From Bacillus sp. 1NLA3E (GTDB taxonomy: Bacteria > Bacillota > Bacilli > Bacillales > Cytobacillaceae): a DNA stretch of 64,000 nt. The notes under the pieces were generated by a model that was not told where the DNA came from, ran no database searches, and saw nothing but the letters and a program-made list of their open reading frames with translations. Positions 53,151-61,472 of the stretch are shown here, one piece after another (position 1 is the first letter of the stretch; the number at the start of each line of letters is the position of its first letter). Where the stretch lies: assembly GCF_000242895.2 (NCBI RefSeq), contig NC_021171.1, positions 3,072,001 through 3,136,000 on the forward strand. Direction: 5' to 3'. The translations under genes were made by a program, and so were the position numbers.

Positions 53151-53336
53151 GGCCCTATTAAACTAAAATGTTGATTTCCGCTCCAGGCGCTTCGCTTTCC
53201 GCGGGGCGGGCGGTGAGCCTCCTCAGCGCTAAAGCGCCTGCGGGGTCTCACCTGTCCCGCTGCTCCCGCAGGAGTCTCGCGCCTTCCGCTCCAATCAACA
53301 TTGTGCAAAAAATCAACATTGAGCCTTAACACAGCC
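53151..53336 (-). mobile_element. MITE-like element, copy 4
   Basis: A 186-bp element with ends GGCCCTATTAA and TTAACACAGCC and perfect flanking direct repeats TAATTATA at 53143-53150 and 53337-53344. The GC-rich core spans 53170-53299. It lies in the 520-base stretch between the aminotransferase and lipoprotein genes; I see nothing else there. Confidence 0.85.
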
Positions 53337-53446
53337 TAATTATAAAAAATCAGTTACCATTAATGAATTCGCTTGATTTTTCCCTCATGATAAAATTCTT
53401 CCATAGCCCGTCAAGAACCATTTATATCGCCAAATGGTTGATGAAT

Positions 53447-53902
53447 TTATTTTTTGATTAGGTCCCCGCCAATACTAAATTTATGTTTATTATCAATTTT
53501 TCCTAAGTAACCATTTATTTGAATACTAGGATTATCTATTCGCAACAAAGATTTATCTCCCATACCTTCAAAAGGCATTAATACATTTAATATAATCTTT
53601 TCTCGTGGTTGAATATCTAATTTATTTCCCTTAGCTTCAACTTTATATTCGTTACCTTTGAAAGCATCTGTATTTATTTTTATTGGATAATAAACAAATA
53701 CATTATTTTGTTTAATAACAAAATCACTGTCATTAATCAATTTTATAGAATATGAATTAACTCCTTCCAAAGTTTGTTTTTTTATTAATTCGAACTTAAT
53801 TTTCTGTACATCATTTGTGGAGATTTCTTCTTTATTTTCATTATCACATCCTACCAATAATGCCAAGGCTAATAAAAATATAGATATATATTTAATTTTC
53901 AA
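53447..53902 (-). CDS. Hypothetical lipoprotein
   Basis: A protein of about 151 residues with a lipoprotein signal (LLALALLVGC, Cys near residue 19) and a beta-rich domain with alternating Lys/Asp. I do not recognise the family. TTG 53902 is a little better spaced from GGGGAG than TTG 53908; both are possible. It appears monocistronic. Confidence 0.65.
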   Translation of the reverse strand: MKIKYISIFLLALALLVGCDNENKEEISTNDVQKIKFELIKKQTLEGVNSYSIKLINDSDFVIKQNNVFVYYPIKINTDAFKGNEYKVEAKGNKLDIQPREKIILNVLMPFEGMGDKSLLRIDNPSIQINGYLGKIDNKHKFSIGGDLIKK

Positions 53903-54104
53903 ACTCAATCATCTCCCCATTTGTCTCTTGTTTTATTTTAGCATTTAAGTACAACTTTGGATAAAATTGGTTTTTATTATTTTTTGGTATAACCTGAATC
54001 GTTGCCATAATGACAGTATAATTCTTCTTGGACCACGCCCGATTAGAAGTTACATTACCTACTAAGAAAAAGTCACAATAATGGTTAGCTGGGAAAGTTT
54101 ATAT

Positions 54105-55307
54105 TTAGATATCATATTGTCTTTTAAATTCGAAAATCTCATCAACAGCTTGGTGATATCCACCCGATTTTTGAAAGGATTCTCTTATATTTGCAACAGC
54201 TTTATGGAAAGATGGGTGGTTCATTACATGATTTGCGGCTTCTTGTAGTTGATTTATAGTCAAGCTTTGCATTTGTAATTTAATACCGGCTCCAATATCG
54301 GCAACTTGCCTGGCAATGATCGGCTGATCCGCACTTTGCGGGATTACAATGAGCGGAACCCCGTAATAAAGACCCTCATGGGTACTGTTCATTCCACCAT
54401 GTGTAATAAATAATTTACTGAATTTCAGGACCTCAGTTTGAGGAACATAATTTTTTACAATGAAGTTTGTAGGGATCTCCCCTAAATCAGATATTTGTGC
54501 TTTTTCCCCAATCGACATGACAACGGTATGATCAGTGTTCCCAAATGCCTTAAAGCAAAGCTTATAAAACTCTATTGCTTGGTTAAAGACCGTACCCAGT
54601 GAAATGTAAATTGGGCTTTTTCCCTTGATTGCAGCAAGATCGAAGTTTTCTCGCGTTGATCGTGAAGAGATGGATGGACCTACAAATTTATATGTTTGGT
54701 CGAATTCATCTCCAAAAGGTTGAAACTCCCTAGTTGTATAAACAATTGTAAGTGGCGCCGGATTACAAAAAACTTCATAAGGAGATTGAATCTCGACATC
54801 ATATTTTTCCGCACACCTTATTGTCAGTCTTTGAAACTCGTCGTAAATAGGTTTTACTTTTTCTTCTGGAATTTTTTTAGATAGCTGTTCCAACGTTTTT
54901 TCGAATGATTCCCTTGTCTCTACAAAGGAAGTACAAGAATTGATTGCAGGAAGCTTAAGGATTTGAGCAAGCAAACGTCCACAACCAAACATGGAATCGT
55001 GGATGATGTAATCAAAAAGTTCTCCTTCAATCTGTTCAAGCACACTAGGAATGACAATATCTGCCGTAAGTAAAAGACCGTTAATTCTTTCAAATAAATA
55101 ATTTCTTCCACCAGAGATAAAGGCCTTTATGAATTTTTTACCGTCCAATGTGCGTACAGTAGCTCCCGTCTTCTCAATTCGCTCTCGAAAAGCTTCTATC
55201 GTAAAGTACACTACCTCTTCGCCGCGCGAAATAAGCTCTTGTACAACTCCAATAGTTGGATTGATATGTCCTTCTGATCCGGCATTAAGGAATAAAACAC
55301 GTGCCAT
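54105..55307 (-). CDS. UDP-glycosyltransferase, macrolide glycosyltransferase type (YjiC-like)
   Basis: A 400-residue GT-B glycosyltransferase of family GT1. N-terminal NAGSEGHINPTIG is the acceptor-domain start; the donor-binding segment FITHGGMNSTHEGLYYGVPLIVIPQSADQPIIARQ-type stretch lies near residues 305-335 (Gly-Gly, Glu and Asp-Gln pattern). Such enzymes glycosylate macrolides, flavonoids or other small molecules, often as resistance factors. ATG 55307 is preferred over GTG 55313 by spacing to AAGGAG. Confidence 0.88.
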   Translation of the reverse strand: MARVLFLNAGSEGHINPTIGVVQELISRGEEVVYFTIEAFRERIEKTGATVRTLDGKKFIKAFISGGRNYLFERINGLLLTADIVIPSVLEQIEGELFDYIIHDSMFGCGRLLAQILKLPAINSCTSFVETRESFEKTLEQLSKKIPEEKVKPIYDEFQRLTIRCAEKYDVEIQSPYEVFCNPAPLTIVYTTREFQPFGDEFDQTYKFVGPSISSRSTRENFDLAAIKGKSPIYISLGTVFNQAIEFYKLCFKAFGNTDHTVVMSIGEKAQISDLGEIPTNFIVKNYVPQTEVLKFSKLFITHGGMNSTHEGLYYGVPLIVIPQSADQPIIARQVADIGAGIKLQMQSLTINQLQEAANHVMNHPSFHKAVANIRESFQKSGGYHQAVDEIFEFKRQYDI

Positions 55308-55632
55308 TTTCACTACTCCTTAGCTAAAGTTTTTTAGTTTGTGTATAAGGAAGGGTTCACTGTCCCATGCCATCGCTCAACTTAAATAATTAAATTTATC
55401 ATATTACAATATTTGAAAATCTTATACTTTTAATCACCCTTCTAATCTAGATTTCGGTGTTACATATTTATCACCCCCCTTCTAGTCTATGGGCGAACGA
55501 AGGATATGTGGAAAATCTGTTAGCCCTCTCAAGTGAAAAGGCCTTAAAGGGTGCCTTACTGCTTTTCCAGCAAGGCACCCGATCACGGTATAAGAAAATT
55601 ATCATAAAAGGATAGACAGAAGAACTTTCATG

Positions 55633-55800
55633 TTAAACATTTTTTTATTTTTAACATCGAATTTCCATTTATCATAAATTCATATGGAACATTAACCTCT
55701 TCAACTAAACACCCCTTATCAATTAAGTAACAAATCACCCTATCTAAATGCTTAAATCTTTTTCCTTCCAAATCTACTAAAGCAATATGTTGAATTTACA
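55633..55800 (-). pseudogene. Coding remnant lacking a start
   Basis: On the minus strand about 53 codons read without a stop (IALVDLEGKRFKHLDRVICYLIDKG..VNVPYEFMINGN), protein-like in composition, ending at TGA in the sequence TTTAACATGA. The frame opens just after a TAA, and no start codon with a ribosome site is present. I cannot name the parent family. Confidence 0.35.
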
Positions 55801-55882
55801 ACTTTAAGGAAATACCAATATTAAAAGCCCAACTTCTCAAGTTTAAGCTGAGAAATTGGGCTTTTTTCGTTGCTCCATAAAC

Positions 55883-55901
55883 GCGCCCTATAATGGAATA
55901 A
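55883..55901. repeat. 19-base repeat, copy 1
   Basis: GCGCCCTATAATGGAATAA occurs here and identically at 58128-58146, where it abuts the truncated lepB remnant. Confidence 0.6.
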
Positions 55902-56003
55902 TCCCTGAACTTCTAACAGCAAGTTTAGTTAAAGTATTTTTAATCTCATTGTTATCCTTAAAACAATGCCTTTTTATAAGGGGTACAAACAACATTACTT
56001 CTT

Positions 56004-56480
56004 CTAATATTTATTTACCTCTTTTACAATAGTTCGTTCCACTAATAATTGATAAAAATAAATAACGATTGCTGTTACAACTGATAATATGTAAAAATGT
56101 TTAGGTCGCATTTTCTTGAATTCGAATACTCCTACTTTAGTGAAAAATTTTACGATAGGGAATGAAAGAAGATAATCGAGTACAATATTTAATGTTAAGT
56201 ACTTTATAAAGCTACCGTATGTCAATTTAAATACCCAAATAGTTGTTATAAAAAATAAGCCTAAAAGGTAAGAGAAATCTAAACGATAATCTGGAAATAA
56301 TCCATTTTTCACTTTCCACCACTTACGTCTATCAGCTATTTCGCTTAAAAAACTAAAGATATAACCAATAAAAGTTGCGACTGGAAGAAAGCGAACAAAA
56401 GAATTTTTCCCTAGCAATGGAGTAGTTAACCAGGGAATAACTAATATACTAAATGATAAAGCCTTTCTTTTATCAATCAT
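56004..56480 (-). CDS. Hypothetical multi-pass membrane protein
   Basis: A 158-residue protein with about four hydrophobic segments (residues about 8-22, 28-45, 68-90, 130-150). GGAGG precedes ATG 56480. Layout resembles small Bacillus membrane proteins of unknown role such as the CBO0543 group, but I see no firm signature. Confidence 0.6.
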   Translation of the reverse strand: MIDKRKALSFSILVIPWLTTPLLGKNSFVRFLPVATFIGYIFSFLSEIADRRKWWKVKNGLFPDYRLDFSYLLGLFFITTIWVFKLTYGSFIKYLTLNIVLDYLLSFPIVKFFTKVGVFEFKKMRPKHFYILSVVTAIVIYFYQLLVERTIVKEVNKY

Positions 56481-56540
56481 AATAGCCTCCACAAGATGTA
56501 ATTTATCATTTATTATTCCCTTTTGTTTGGAAGTTTCATT

Positions 56541-56594
56541 CCATTAAATAGCCCTTAACAAGAAAGAGCACAATTCTTGCTGCAGAATTGCGCC
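56541..56594. repeat. Hairpin-bearing repeat, copy A
   Basis: A block with CATTAAAT(A/G)GCCCT then a hairpin CAATTCT..AGAATTG around TTGCTGC. A segment of about 31 bases is identical in three copies here and at 60696 and 61831. Each lies downstream of a minus-strand gene, and the minus-strand continuation TGCTCTTTCTT suggests a terminator. Confidence 0.75.
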
Positions 56595-56615
56595 CGTTTT
56601 TTTAATAAGAGATTC

Positions 56616-56834
56616 TCATTCTACGCCTTGTTTGCCAAAACCGTCACCAAATTTTATAGAGTGTAATTGTCCATTAGATGCCCAATTTTCTCGTTCATAT
56701 TCATCAAATATTACAGTTACCCATTCCTCTTTAACATTTAACATTCTTACAGCTTCTTTAGTAACTGCTTTAACAAATTGTTGTTTTTGCTCACTAGTTC
56801 TTCCTTTTGCCAACTTTACGTTAATAATAGGCAT
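56616..56834 (-). CDS. 4-oxalocrotonate tautomerase family protein
   Basis: A 72-residue tautomerase with the catalytic proline right after the initiator (MPIINVKLAKGRTSEQKQQF). The family catalyses keto-enol tautomerisation of aromatic ring-cleavage products or related compounds. Repeat copy A follows it and probably acts as terminator. A link to the aromatic operon at the left edge is possible but distant (over 50 kb). Confidence 0.85.
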   Translation of the reverse strand: MPIINVKLAKGRTSEQKQQFVKAVTKEAVRMLNVKEEWVTVIFDEYERENWASNGQLHSIKFGDGFGKQGVE

Positions 56835-56937
56835 TACGCATCCCCCTTATAAGTTTATTGTCTTATTAATTCTTTGAAGTCTTGGGAATCCCTTTATTTC
56901 ACATTTTTTCGTTCAAATAAACTGCCCTGATGCTACA

Positions 56938-56970
56938 ATAAAAAAGCGATCACCATATTTAGCAATCGCC
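56938..56970 (-). terminator. Terminator of the DUF4279-type gene
   Basis: GCGAT and ATCGC flank a loop of 14 bases, followed on the minus strand by TTTTTTATTG. Confidence 0.55.
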
Positions 56971-56993
56971 CCCCGTTACTTGAATAAGATTTA

Positions 56994-57398
56994 TTAACTT
57001 TCATAACAACTAACCTGTATAGGGATTCCTATTTTACCAAACAACAGTAATGATTCTGGTTCAAATACAAAATTGCATTGTGCCTCATAAAATACTCCAA
57101 TTACTAAATCAATATTTTCTGCTCCATAAATACGAAAAACATCTATATGTTTGTATAAAGCCTCAGCTACCCAAAGAAGTCCAAAATCTTCCTTATCTCT
57201 AATATCATTTGGGGGACATAGTTCTCCATTACCAAAATCAGATGGCTTTCCTTTGTTTTTTCCTTTATGCAATATATCCCCAACTTCTATTTTATTTTCT
57301 AATGTAAACCCAGTTAGTTGTTCAACCTTCTTGGGAGAAAATTTCTCACCATAAAAATGACATCGAATATCCATTTCCATTATCATCATCAATCCCAC
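56994..57398 (-). CDS. DUF4279-like protein
   Basis: A protein of up to 134 residues resembling DUF4279 proteins, which often act as immunity-type or unknown small proteins. Supporting features are the early SPKKVEQLTG and the final segment with an acidic strand, CNFVFEPESLLLFGKIGIPIQ. The start is uncertain: several ATG codons (57398, 57389, 57386, 57380, 57374) lie in frame and none has a strong ribosome site. Confidence 0.55.
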   Translation of the reverse strand: MGLMMIMEMDIRCHFYGEKFSPKKVEQLTGFTLENKIEVGDILHKGKNKGKPSDFGNGELCPPNDIRDKEDFGLLWVAEALYKHIDVFRIYGAENIDLVIGVFYEAQCNFVFEPESLLLFGKIGIPIQVSCYES

Positions 57399-57483
57399 AT
57401 TTCATTTATCCTATTACAACTAACTTCATCAACAGGAACTATAAATCCTTCTTCAACTGACCCGTTACAATAGATTCAATCAA

Positions 57484-57521
57484 AAGGAGCGTTAATCCAT
57501 CTTGGATTAACGCCCCTTTTA
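57484..57521 (-). terminator. Terminator downstream of the CPCC remnant
   Basis: GGGGCGTTAATCCA and TGGATTAACGCTCC form a long stem, followed on the minus strand by TTTTGATTG. Confidence 0.75.
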
Positions 57522-57530
57522 GTGAAATTT

Positions 57531-57804
57531 TTACTGATTATATAAAGTCAGTTTTAAGTCTTTTATTTGTTTTATAAGAGTTTTATATTCAGGTGAATTT
57601 TGTTCCTGTTCCTCTAATTTATCAAACGCTACCATTAAAGCTTTTTTAGTATCAATTTCTTTTTTTGATTGATTGATCGATATTACCTCTATACATTATA
57701 AGATTCTTTTTTAAATTTATCCTTGCTTCGCTAAGAGAGTAATCTCCATTTGGACCGTTCCAAACCGCATACGGATCATCTTGTCCATCATCCTCCCAAT
57801 TACA
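57531..57804 (-). pseudogene. CPCC-family gene remnant, 5' truncated and frameshifted
   Basis: One frame reads LCNWEDDGQDDPYAVWNG, then NGDYSLSEARINLKKN, closely resembling the C-terminal half of CPCC-type cysteine-rich proteins. It ends at TGA 57652. Another frame continues with KKEIDTKKALMVAFDKLEEQ to a TAA at 57531, suggesting a frameshift. The N-terminal CPCC half is missing; the remnant is joined to a lepB remnant at an AT-repeat near 57806-57821. Confidence 0.6.
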
Positions 57805-57821
57805 AAGTATATATATATCAT

Positions 57822-58127
57822 ATTATCCCCCATTACGAACAAATGACCTTTTGGAACTACGTCACTACCCACTGGTGTTTCTCGTAACGTAGATGAATTA
57901 GTAAGTGGCCCATCTTTTACTTCTTGTTTACTTTTTTCTAAATACAGTTCACCATAAAGTTTTCCATTTAAATACAATTTATCATCTTTGTACTCAATTC
58001 GGTCTCCAGGTAATCCATTTACCCGTTTTATATAATCCTCATCATCTGATGCGTGAAATACTACAATATCAAATCTTTTCGGTTCTCCAATTTTCGTTAC
58101 AATCATACGGTCTTGGTCCTGTAGAAT
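57822..58127 (-). pseudogene. Signal peptidase I remnant (lepB), both ends missing
   Basis: The frame contains the signal peptidase I core EPKRFDIVVFHAS, YIKRVNGLPGDRIEYK (with the catalytic lysine) and VPKGHLFVMGDN. The membrane anchor and the catalytic serine (SMEPT-type motif) are absent: the frame ends upstream in ILQDQDRM right against a 19-base repeat. After MGDN the normal SxDSR segment is replaced by unrelated sequence. It cannot be active. Confidence 0.75.
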
Positions 58128-58146
58128 GCGCCCTATAATGGAATAA
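58128..58146. repeat. 19-base repeat, copy 2
   Basis: Identical to 55883-55901 and directly adjacent to the truncated 5' edge of the lepB remnant. Confidence 0.6.
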
Positions 58147-58244
58147 ATAAAAATATGATTTCAATCATAAAATCAATTATTTCTTCTTTCACTAAAACCA
58201 CCGTTACTTTAAGTGCAATTCTTCACAATCGGTCTCTTTAATTG

Positions 58245-58285
58245 AATCAAAAAGAGACGATGCCTTGTTTTAAAGCATCGCACTT
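58245..58285 (-). terminator. Terminator of the Pro/Gly-rich protein gene
   Basis: CGATGC and GCATCG pair around an 11-base loop; TCTCTTTTTGATT follows on the minus strand. Confidence 0.5.
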
Positions 58286-58365
58286 GTTAGTTAAAATACG
58301 ATGATTGTGTATAATATTGCTTATTTCTGACCAACTAATATAGATTTCTTCAAATCATATTCTTA

Positions 58366-58857
58366 TTAATAGCAAGTAAACGATTGAATTTGTCGTAAGC
58401 TAATACCGAAATAAACCCATCTAAATCCAGTCCAACGATACCCTGAGACAGAGTTTCGACCAACAAATGTTGGATAAAACCAAAATTGTTGAAAACCTCT
58501 CAGCCATACATACGTGTATCTGAATAAACATCTTGCAATTCCGCCTGGGTCAACTGCAAATGCTTCTACTTGCGGTTGTGGAACAAATGAAGGCGGTGGT
58601 GCAGTTGGTGGACCTGCCTCTGGACCTTGACCAGGTGGTGCAAATGGAGGCGGTCCAGCCGCTGGTCCTTGGCCAGGTGGTGGAAATGAAGGTGGACCAA
58701 ACGCTGGGCCTTGGCCAGGTGGTGGAAGTGAAGGTGGGCCACCAAATTGTCTTACATCATGGGCTGCATAGTTATAAATCTCATCTTGAAATGGATTCGA
58801 ATATAAATAAGCTTCTTGATTACTTGGATTGCTAAAATACGGAGGAATAGGATACAT
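58366..58857 (-). CDS. Pro/Gly-repeat protein, probable spore surface type
   Basis: A 163-residue protein. After a Tyr/Asn-rich start come three to four units of about 14 residues of the form GPPSxPPPGQGPA (residues about 40-90). The C-terminal domain is aromatic and Arg-rich (YTYVWLRGFQQFWFYPTFVGRNSVSGYRWTGFRW is cut here for length: see residues about 115-150). The composition resembles Bacillus coat or exosporium proteins, but no named family fits. AGGAGTG before ATG 58857 sets the start. Confidence 0.65.
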   Translation of the reverse strand: MYPIPPYFSNPSNQEAYLYSNPFQDEIYNYAAHDVRQFGGPPSLPPPGQGPAFGPPSFPPPGQGPAAGPPPFAPPGQGPEAGPPTAPPPSFVPQPQVEAFAVDPGGIARCLFRYTYVWLRGFQQFWFYPTFVGRNSVSGYRWTGFRWVYFGISLRQIQSFTCY

Positions 58858-59154
58858 AAAATACACTCCTTTACTTTTTAACCTCACATCATCATATTCT
58901 TTAGTCATTAACCTATCAGCTTGTTCACTAACAAATGTGCATTTACCTATAAAAAAGTTATTTCTTAAGTGCTTCCCCTTGTTGACCTTATAAAATTGTT
59001 AGCTCTTTCATAGTTTTTAACAACAGTTCACATTTTTTCACTTAGCATTACTTTACAGAATATTTCCTTAACCTTTATAGGCACCCACACATTCCTTTAG
59101 GTATTAACCTACATATTGTACATAGAAGTCACCTACTGCTTTGGAGGGGTTCAT

Positions 59155-59916
59155 TTGTATAGGCAATTTCAAGAACATACGTATGATAACTATATTTATT
59201 CTAGGAACATCTCGTTACTTGACATGAAGCAAGGTGATGTTACTGGTGACGGTATAATAGATTACGTCTATTTATATGGAAATAAACGCGATGAAACCGA
59301 AATCTTCGCAGATCATATTACTCTTGTCATTCAAAATGGCCGATCAAACCAGGTTTCAACAATTAAACATCCAAATAATGCTGGATACAATGCTAAGCTC
59401 TTCCTTGGGGATTTTTCTAAAGATTACATATTGGATATTTTGATAAGTATTGAATCGGGTGGAAGCGGGGGTTACGGTATTTTCTATATTTACTCCTTCA
59501 GAAATAATATTCCACGACTATTGTTTGATTTTGAAAAATATAATAATAGCTATACTTTCAAAGTCAATTATGAAGATTTTTATAAAGTAAGTGTAGGAAG
59601 TCCACCACTAGACCTGCTTTTCACCCTCGATATTAGCTACAAAGGCTATGAATATCTATCACAGCTTTACGATGAAAATGGAAAATTAATACAACCAATT
59701 CAAGGCGAGGTTCTTTCTGCTGGTGCTTTATATCCAATTGTTACGAATCAAAAAAGCATGAATTATGATTTACTTGTTTTTCAACGAATTATTGGTATTT
59801 CTAATTCGGATACATTAGGGCATGTCGAAAACCTTTTAACATGGAATGGCACTCAATTTATATCCACAAGATTGGCCACAGCGATACTTGGAACAAAGTA
59901 CATTAGCCTGGACTAA
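59155..59916 (+). CDS. Conserved-type hypothetical protein with FG-GAP/VCBS-like motif
   Basis: A 253-residue protein with DVTGDGIIDYVYLYG near residue 27 and LGDFSKDYILDILIS near residue 85, the calcium-loop style of FG-GAP/VCBS repeats. No signal peptide is visible. The start is uncertain: TTG 59155 has GGAGGGG in front, whereas TTG 59116 has none. A possible sigma-K -10 (CATATTGTA) lies at 59113-59121, but no -35 fits. The neighbour gene 66 bases downstream is on the same strand. Confidence 0.6.
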   Translation: MYRQFQEHTYDNYIYSRNISLLDMKQGDVTGDGIIDYVYLYGNKRDETEIFADHITLVIQNGRSNQVSTIKHPNNAGYNAKLFLGDFSKDYILDILISIESGGSGGYGIFYIYSFRNNIPRLLFDFEKYNNSYTFKVNYEDFYKVSVGSPPLDLLFTLDISYKGYEYLSQLYDENGKLIQPIQGEVLSAGALYPIVTNQKSMNYDLLVFQRIIGISNSDTLGHVENLLTWNGTQFISTRLATAILGTKYISLD

Positions 59917-59981
59917 TGTCGAAATAAAAAGCTCGCTTTATAGTTTAATATACTATCTGTTTAAAGCAATGGAGGTATTGT

Positions 59982-60473
59982 ATGACAAATTTTTATTCTT
60001 TTCACGGGACTGTCAATATGATTAGTGATTTTTTTACTGGTCAAAATGGTAAAAGAGAAGGCTGTTATAAATTCATTACTGTAGAAAACGGATTGGGAGC
60101 CATAGTAAATTTCGTTGTTTCACCCACCACTTACTTTGTAGACCATGTAATGGTGACAGTAGGAGATCGCGTGACTGGATATTATGACGGGGATGCACCT
60201 GCCCTTCTTATTTACCCTCCTCAATATCAAGCACTTGTTATGGTGAAAGAAAGCCCAAATCAGAATGTAAAAGTAGATTATTTTAATAGTCAGTTGGTGA
60301 GTAGTGATGGAAGATTACAATTAAATATATCTCCATTTACTCAATTATTATTAACAAATGGGCAATCATTTTCCAGAAACCCAGCGAACCGAGATCTAAT
60401 TGTTATCTATGGACCTGCTACAAAAAGTATCCCCGCCCAAACCACACCCTATAGAATAATCGTTTTGTGTTAG
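59982..60473 (+). CDS. Hypothetical protein, partner of the preceding gene
   Basis: A 163-residue soluble beta-rich protein, unknown to me. It contains GDRVTGYYDGDAPALLIYPPQYQALVMV near the middle, only partly quotable here, like an OB- or beta-barrel strand series. GGAGG precedes ATG 59982. It is followed by a strong terminator and probably forms an operon with the gene before it. Confidence 0.6.
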   Translation: MTNFYSFHGTVNMISDFFTGQNGKREGCYKFITVENGLGAIVNFVVSPTTYFVDHVMVTVGDRVTGYYDGDAPALLIYPPQYQALVMVKESPNQNVKVDYFNSQLVSSDGRLQLNISPFTQLLLTNGQSFSRNPANRDLIVIYGPATKSIPAQTTPYRIIVLC

Positions 60474-60524
60474 GGGTTATTATAGAGAATTCTTGTTTGA
60501 AATAATAATTGGTATACAAAAACA

Positions 60525-60558
60525 CAAAAAACTCGTCCATTTTTTGGCGAGTTTTTTA
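60525..60558 (+). terminator. Terminator of the two-gene operon
   Basis: AAAAAACTCG and CGAGTTTTTT pair across a short loop, followed by T-rich sequence. The rest of the 435-base gap holds repeat copy B. Confidence 0.8.
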
Positions 60559-60695
60559 ATTATATTTTGTTCTTAGACCAGAAACTCCTTCTTGAGCTTA
60601 AAGAACCTGTAAACTGTACCATTACTTTAAGTACAAACCTTCACAATCTTTTCTAAACTCTACCATACATATCCAATTTTCTTTAAAGTGTTATT

Positions 60696-60752
60696 CAATT
60701 AAATGGCCCTTAACTTAAAGAAAGAGCACAATTCTTGCTGCAGAATTGCACC
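60696..60752. repeat. Hairpin-bearing repeat, copy B
   Basis: Same block as at 56541 and 61831, with the shared 31-base core. It is about 155 bases after the end of the minus-strand membrane protein gene. Upstream bases 60617-60650 also share TTACTTTAAGT(A/G)CAA with 58203 and 61787. Confidence 0.75.
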
Positions 60753-60908
60753 AGTCAGCTTAATTAGAAGTCTTTTATTTAGGCTCTGTTTAAGAGTATT
60801 GTTGATGTTAGGCATATTTTATGGGTACCTTAATAAGGTTCCATGCTTCGCTTTTCAATAAAACAATTAAACCAGCTTGAGCATAAAGGTAATAATTTCC
60901 TATATACT

Positions 60909-61460
60909 CTAACTTTCCATTCTCTTATTTTGTACAGACAGGATGAACCAAACAGCTCCCCTGCAAAAAAAAGCCATAGCATAAATGATTGAAAAAAAAT
61001 AAATATATTTCCAATTGTTCAATTCAAACATTTTTAGTGCAGTTAATATAGGGAAGAAAGCAAATGAAATAATACCTGCTAATATAGCGTTCCAAATAGC
61101 AAAACTTTTCCAAGTAGAAGAATATTGATATACAAGCATGTAGTATAGAGGGATTATTGTGAAATCAAAGAAAAACAGACTGGGTACAATAGGAAATACC
61201 CTTGTTAAGTATGTCCATCGCCCAAACTGTGTACCGAATAAGTCAACAACAGTTATCGAAACAGTTAATAGGGAGCCAAATAAAAGTATCTGTGTAAAAC
61301 GCCGTTTATCAAGTAATTTAAAACAAATAAAATATGACAGTAGTATAAAACCTACTGTTCCAAACCATTTTGGAGAAAAAAGGTCACTCGTTTTCCAATC
61401 CTCTAATACGAGTTTATGTAATAAAGCCTTAGCTTGATTAATTTTTTCTTGTTTATCCAT
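60909..61460 (-). CDS. CBO0543-type multi-pass membrane protein
   Basis: A 183-residue protein with about five hydrophobic helices and the conserved-looking WTYLTRVFPIVPSLFFFDFTIIPLYYML stretch (positions about 82-110 in the protein), as in the CBO0543 family. Function unknown. GGGGGT precedes ATG 61460. Confidence 0.65.
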   Translation of the reverse strand: MDKQEKINQAKALLHKLVLEDWKTSDLFSPKWFGTVGFILLSYFICFKLLDKRRFTQILLFGSLLTVSITVVDLFGTQFGRWTYLTRVFPIVPSLFFFDFTIIPLYYMLVYQYSSTWKSFAIWNAILAGIISFAFFPILTALKMFELNNWKYIYFFSIIYAMAFFCRGAVWFILSVQNKRMES

Positions 61461-61472
61461 ACATACCCCCAT

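Larger units (their letters stand above)
55308..56003. other. Gene-poor interval with hairpins and a coding remnant
   Basis: Nearly 700 bases without an intact gene. It holds a GGGTGCC..GGCACCC hairpin near 55550-55585, a terminator-like hairpin (AGCCCAAC..TTGGGCTTTTTT) at 55830-55868, a coding remnant at 55633-55800 and one copy of a 19-base repeat at 55883. Confidence 0.5.
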
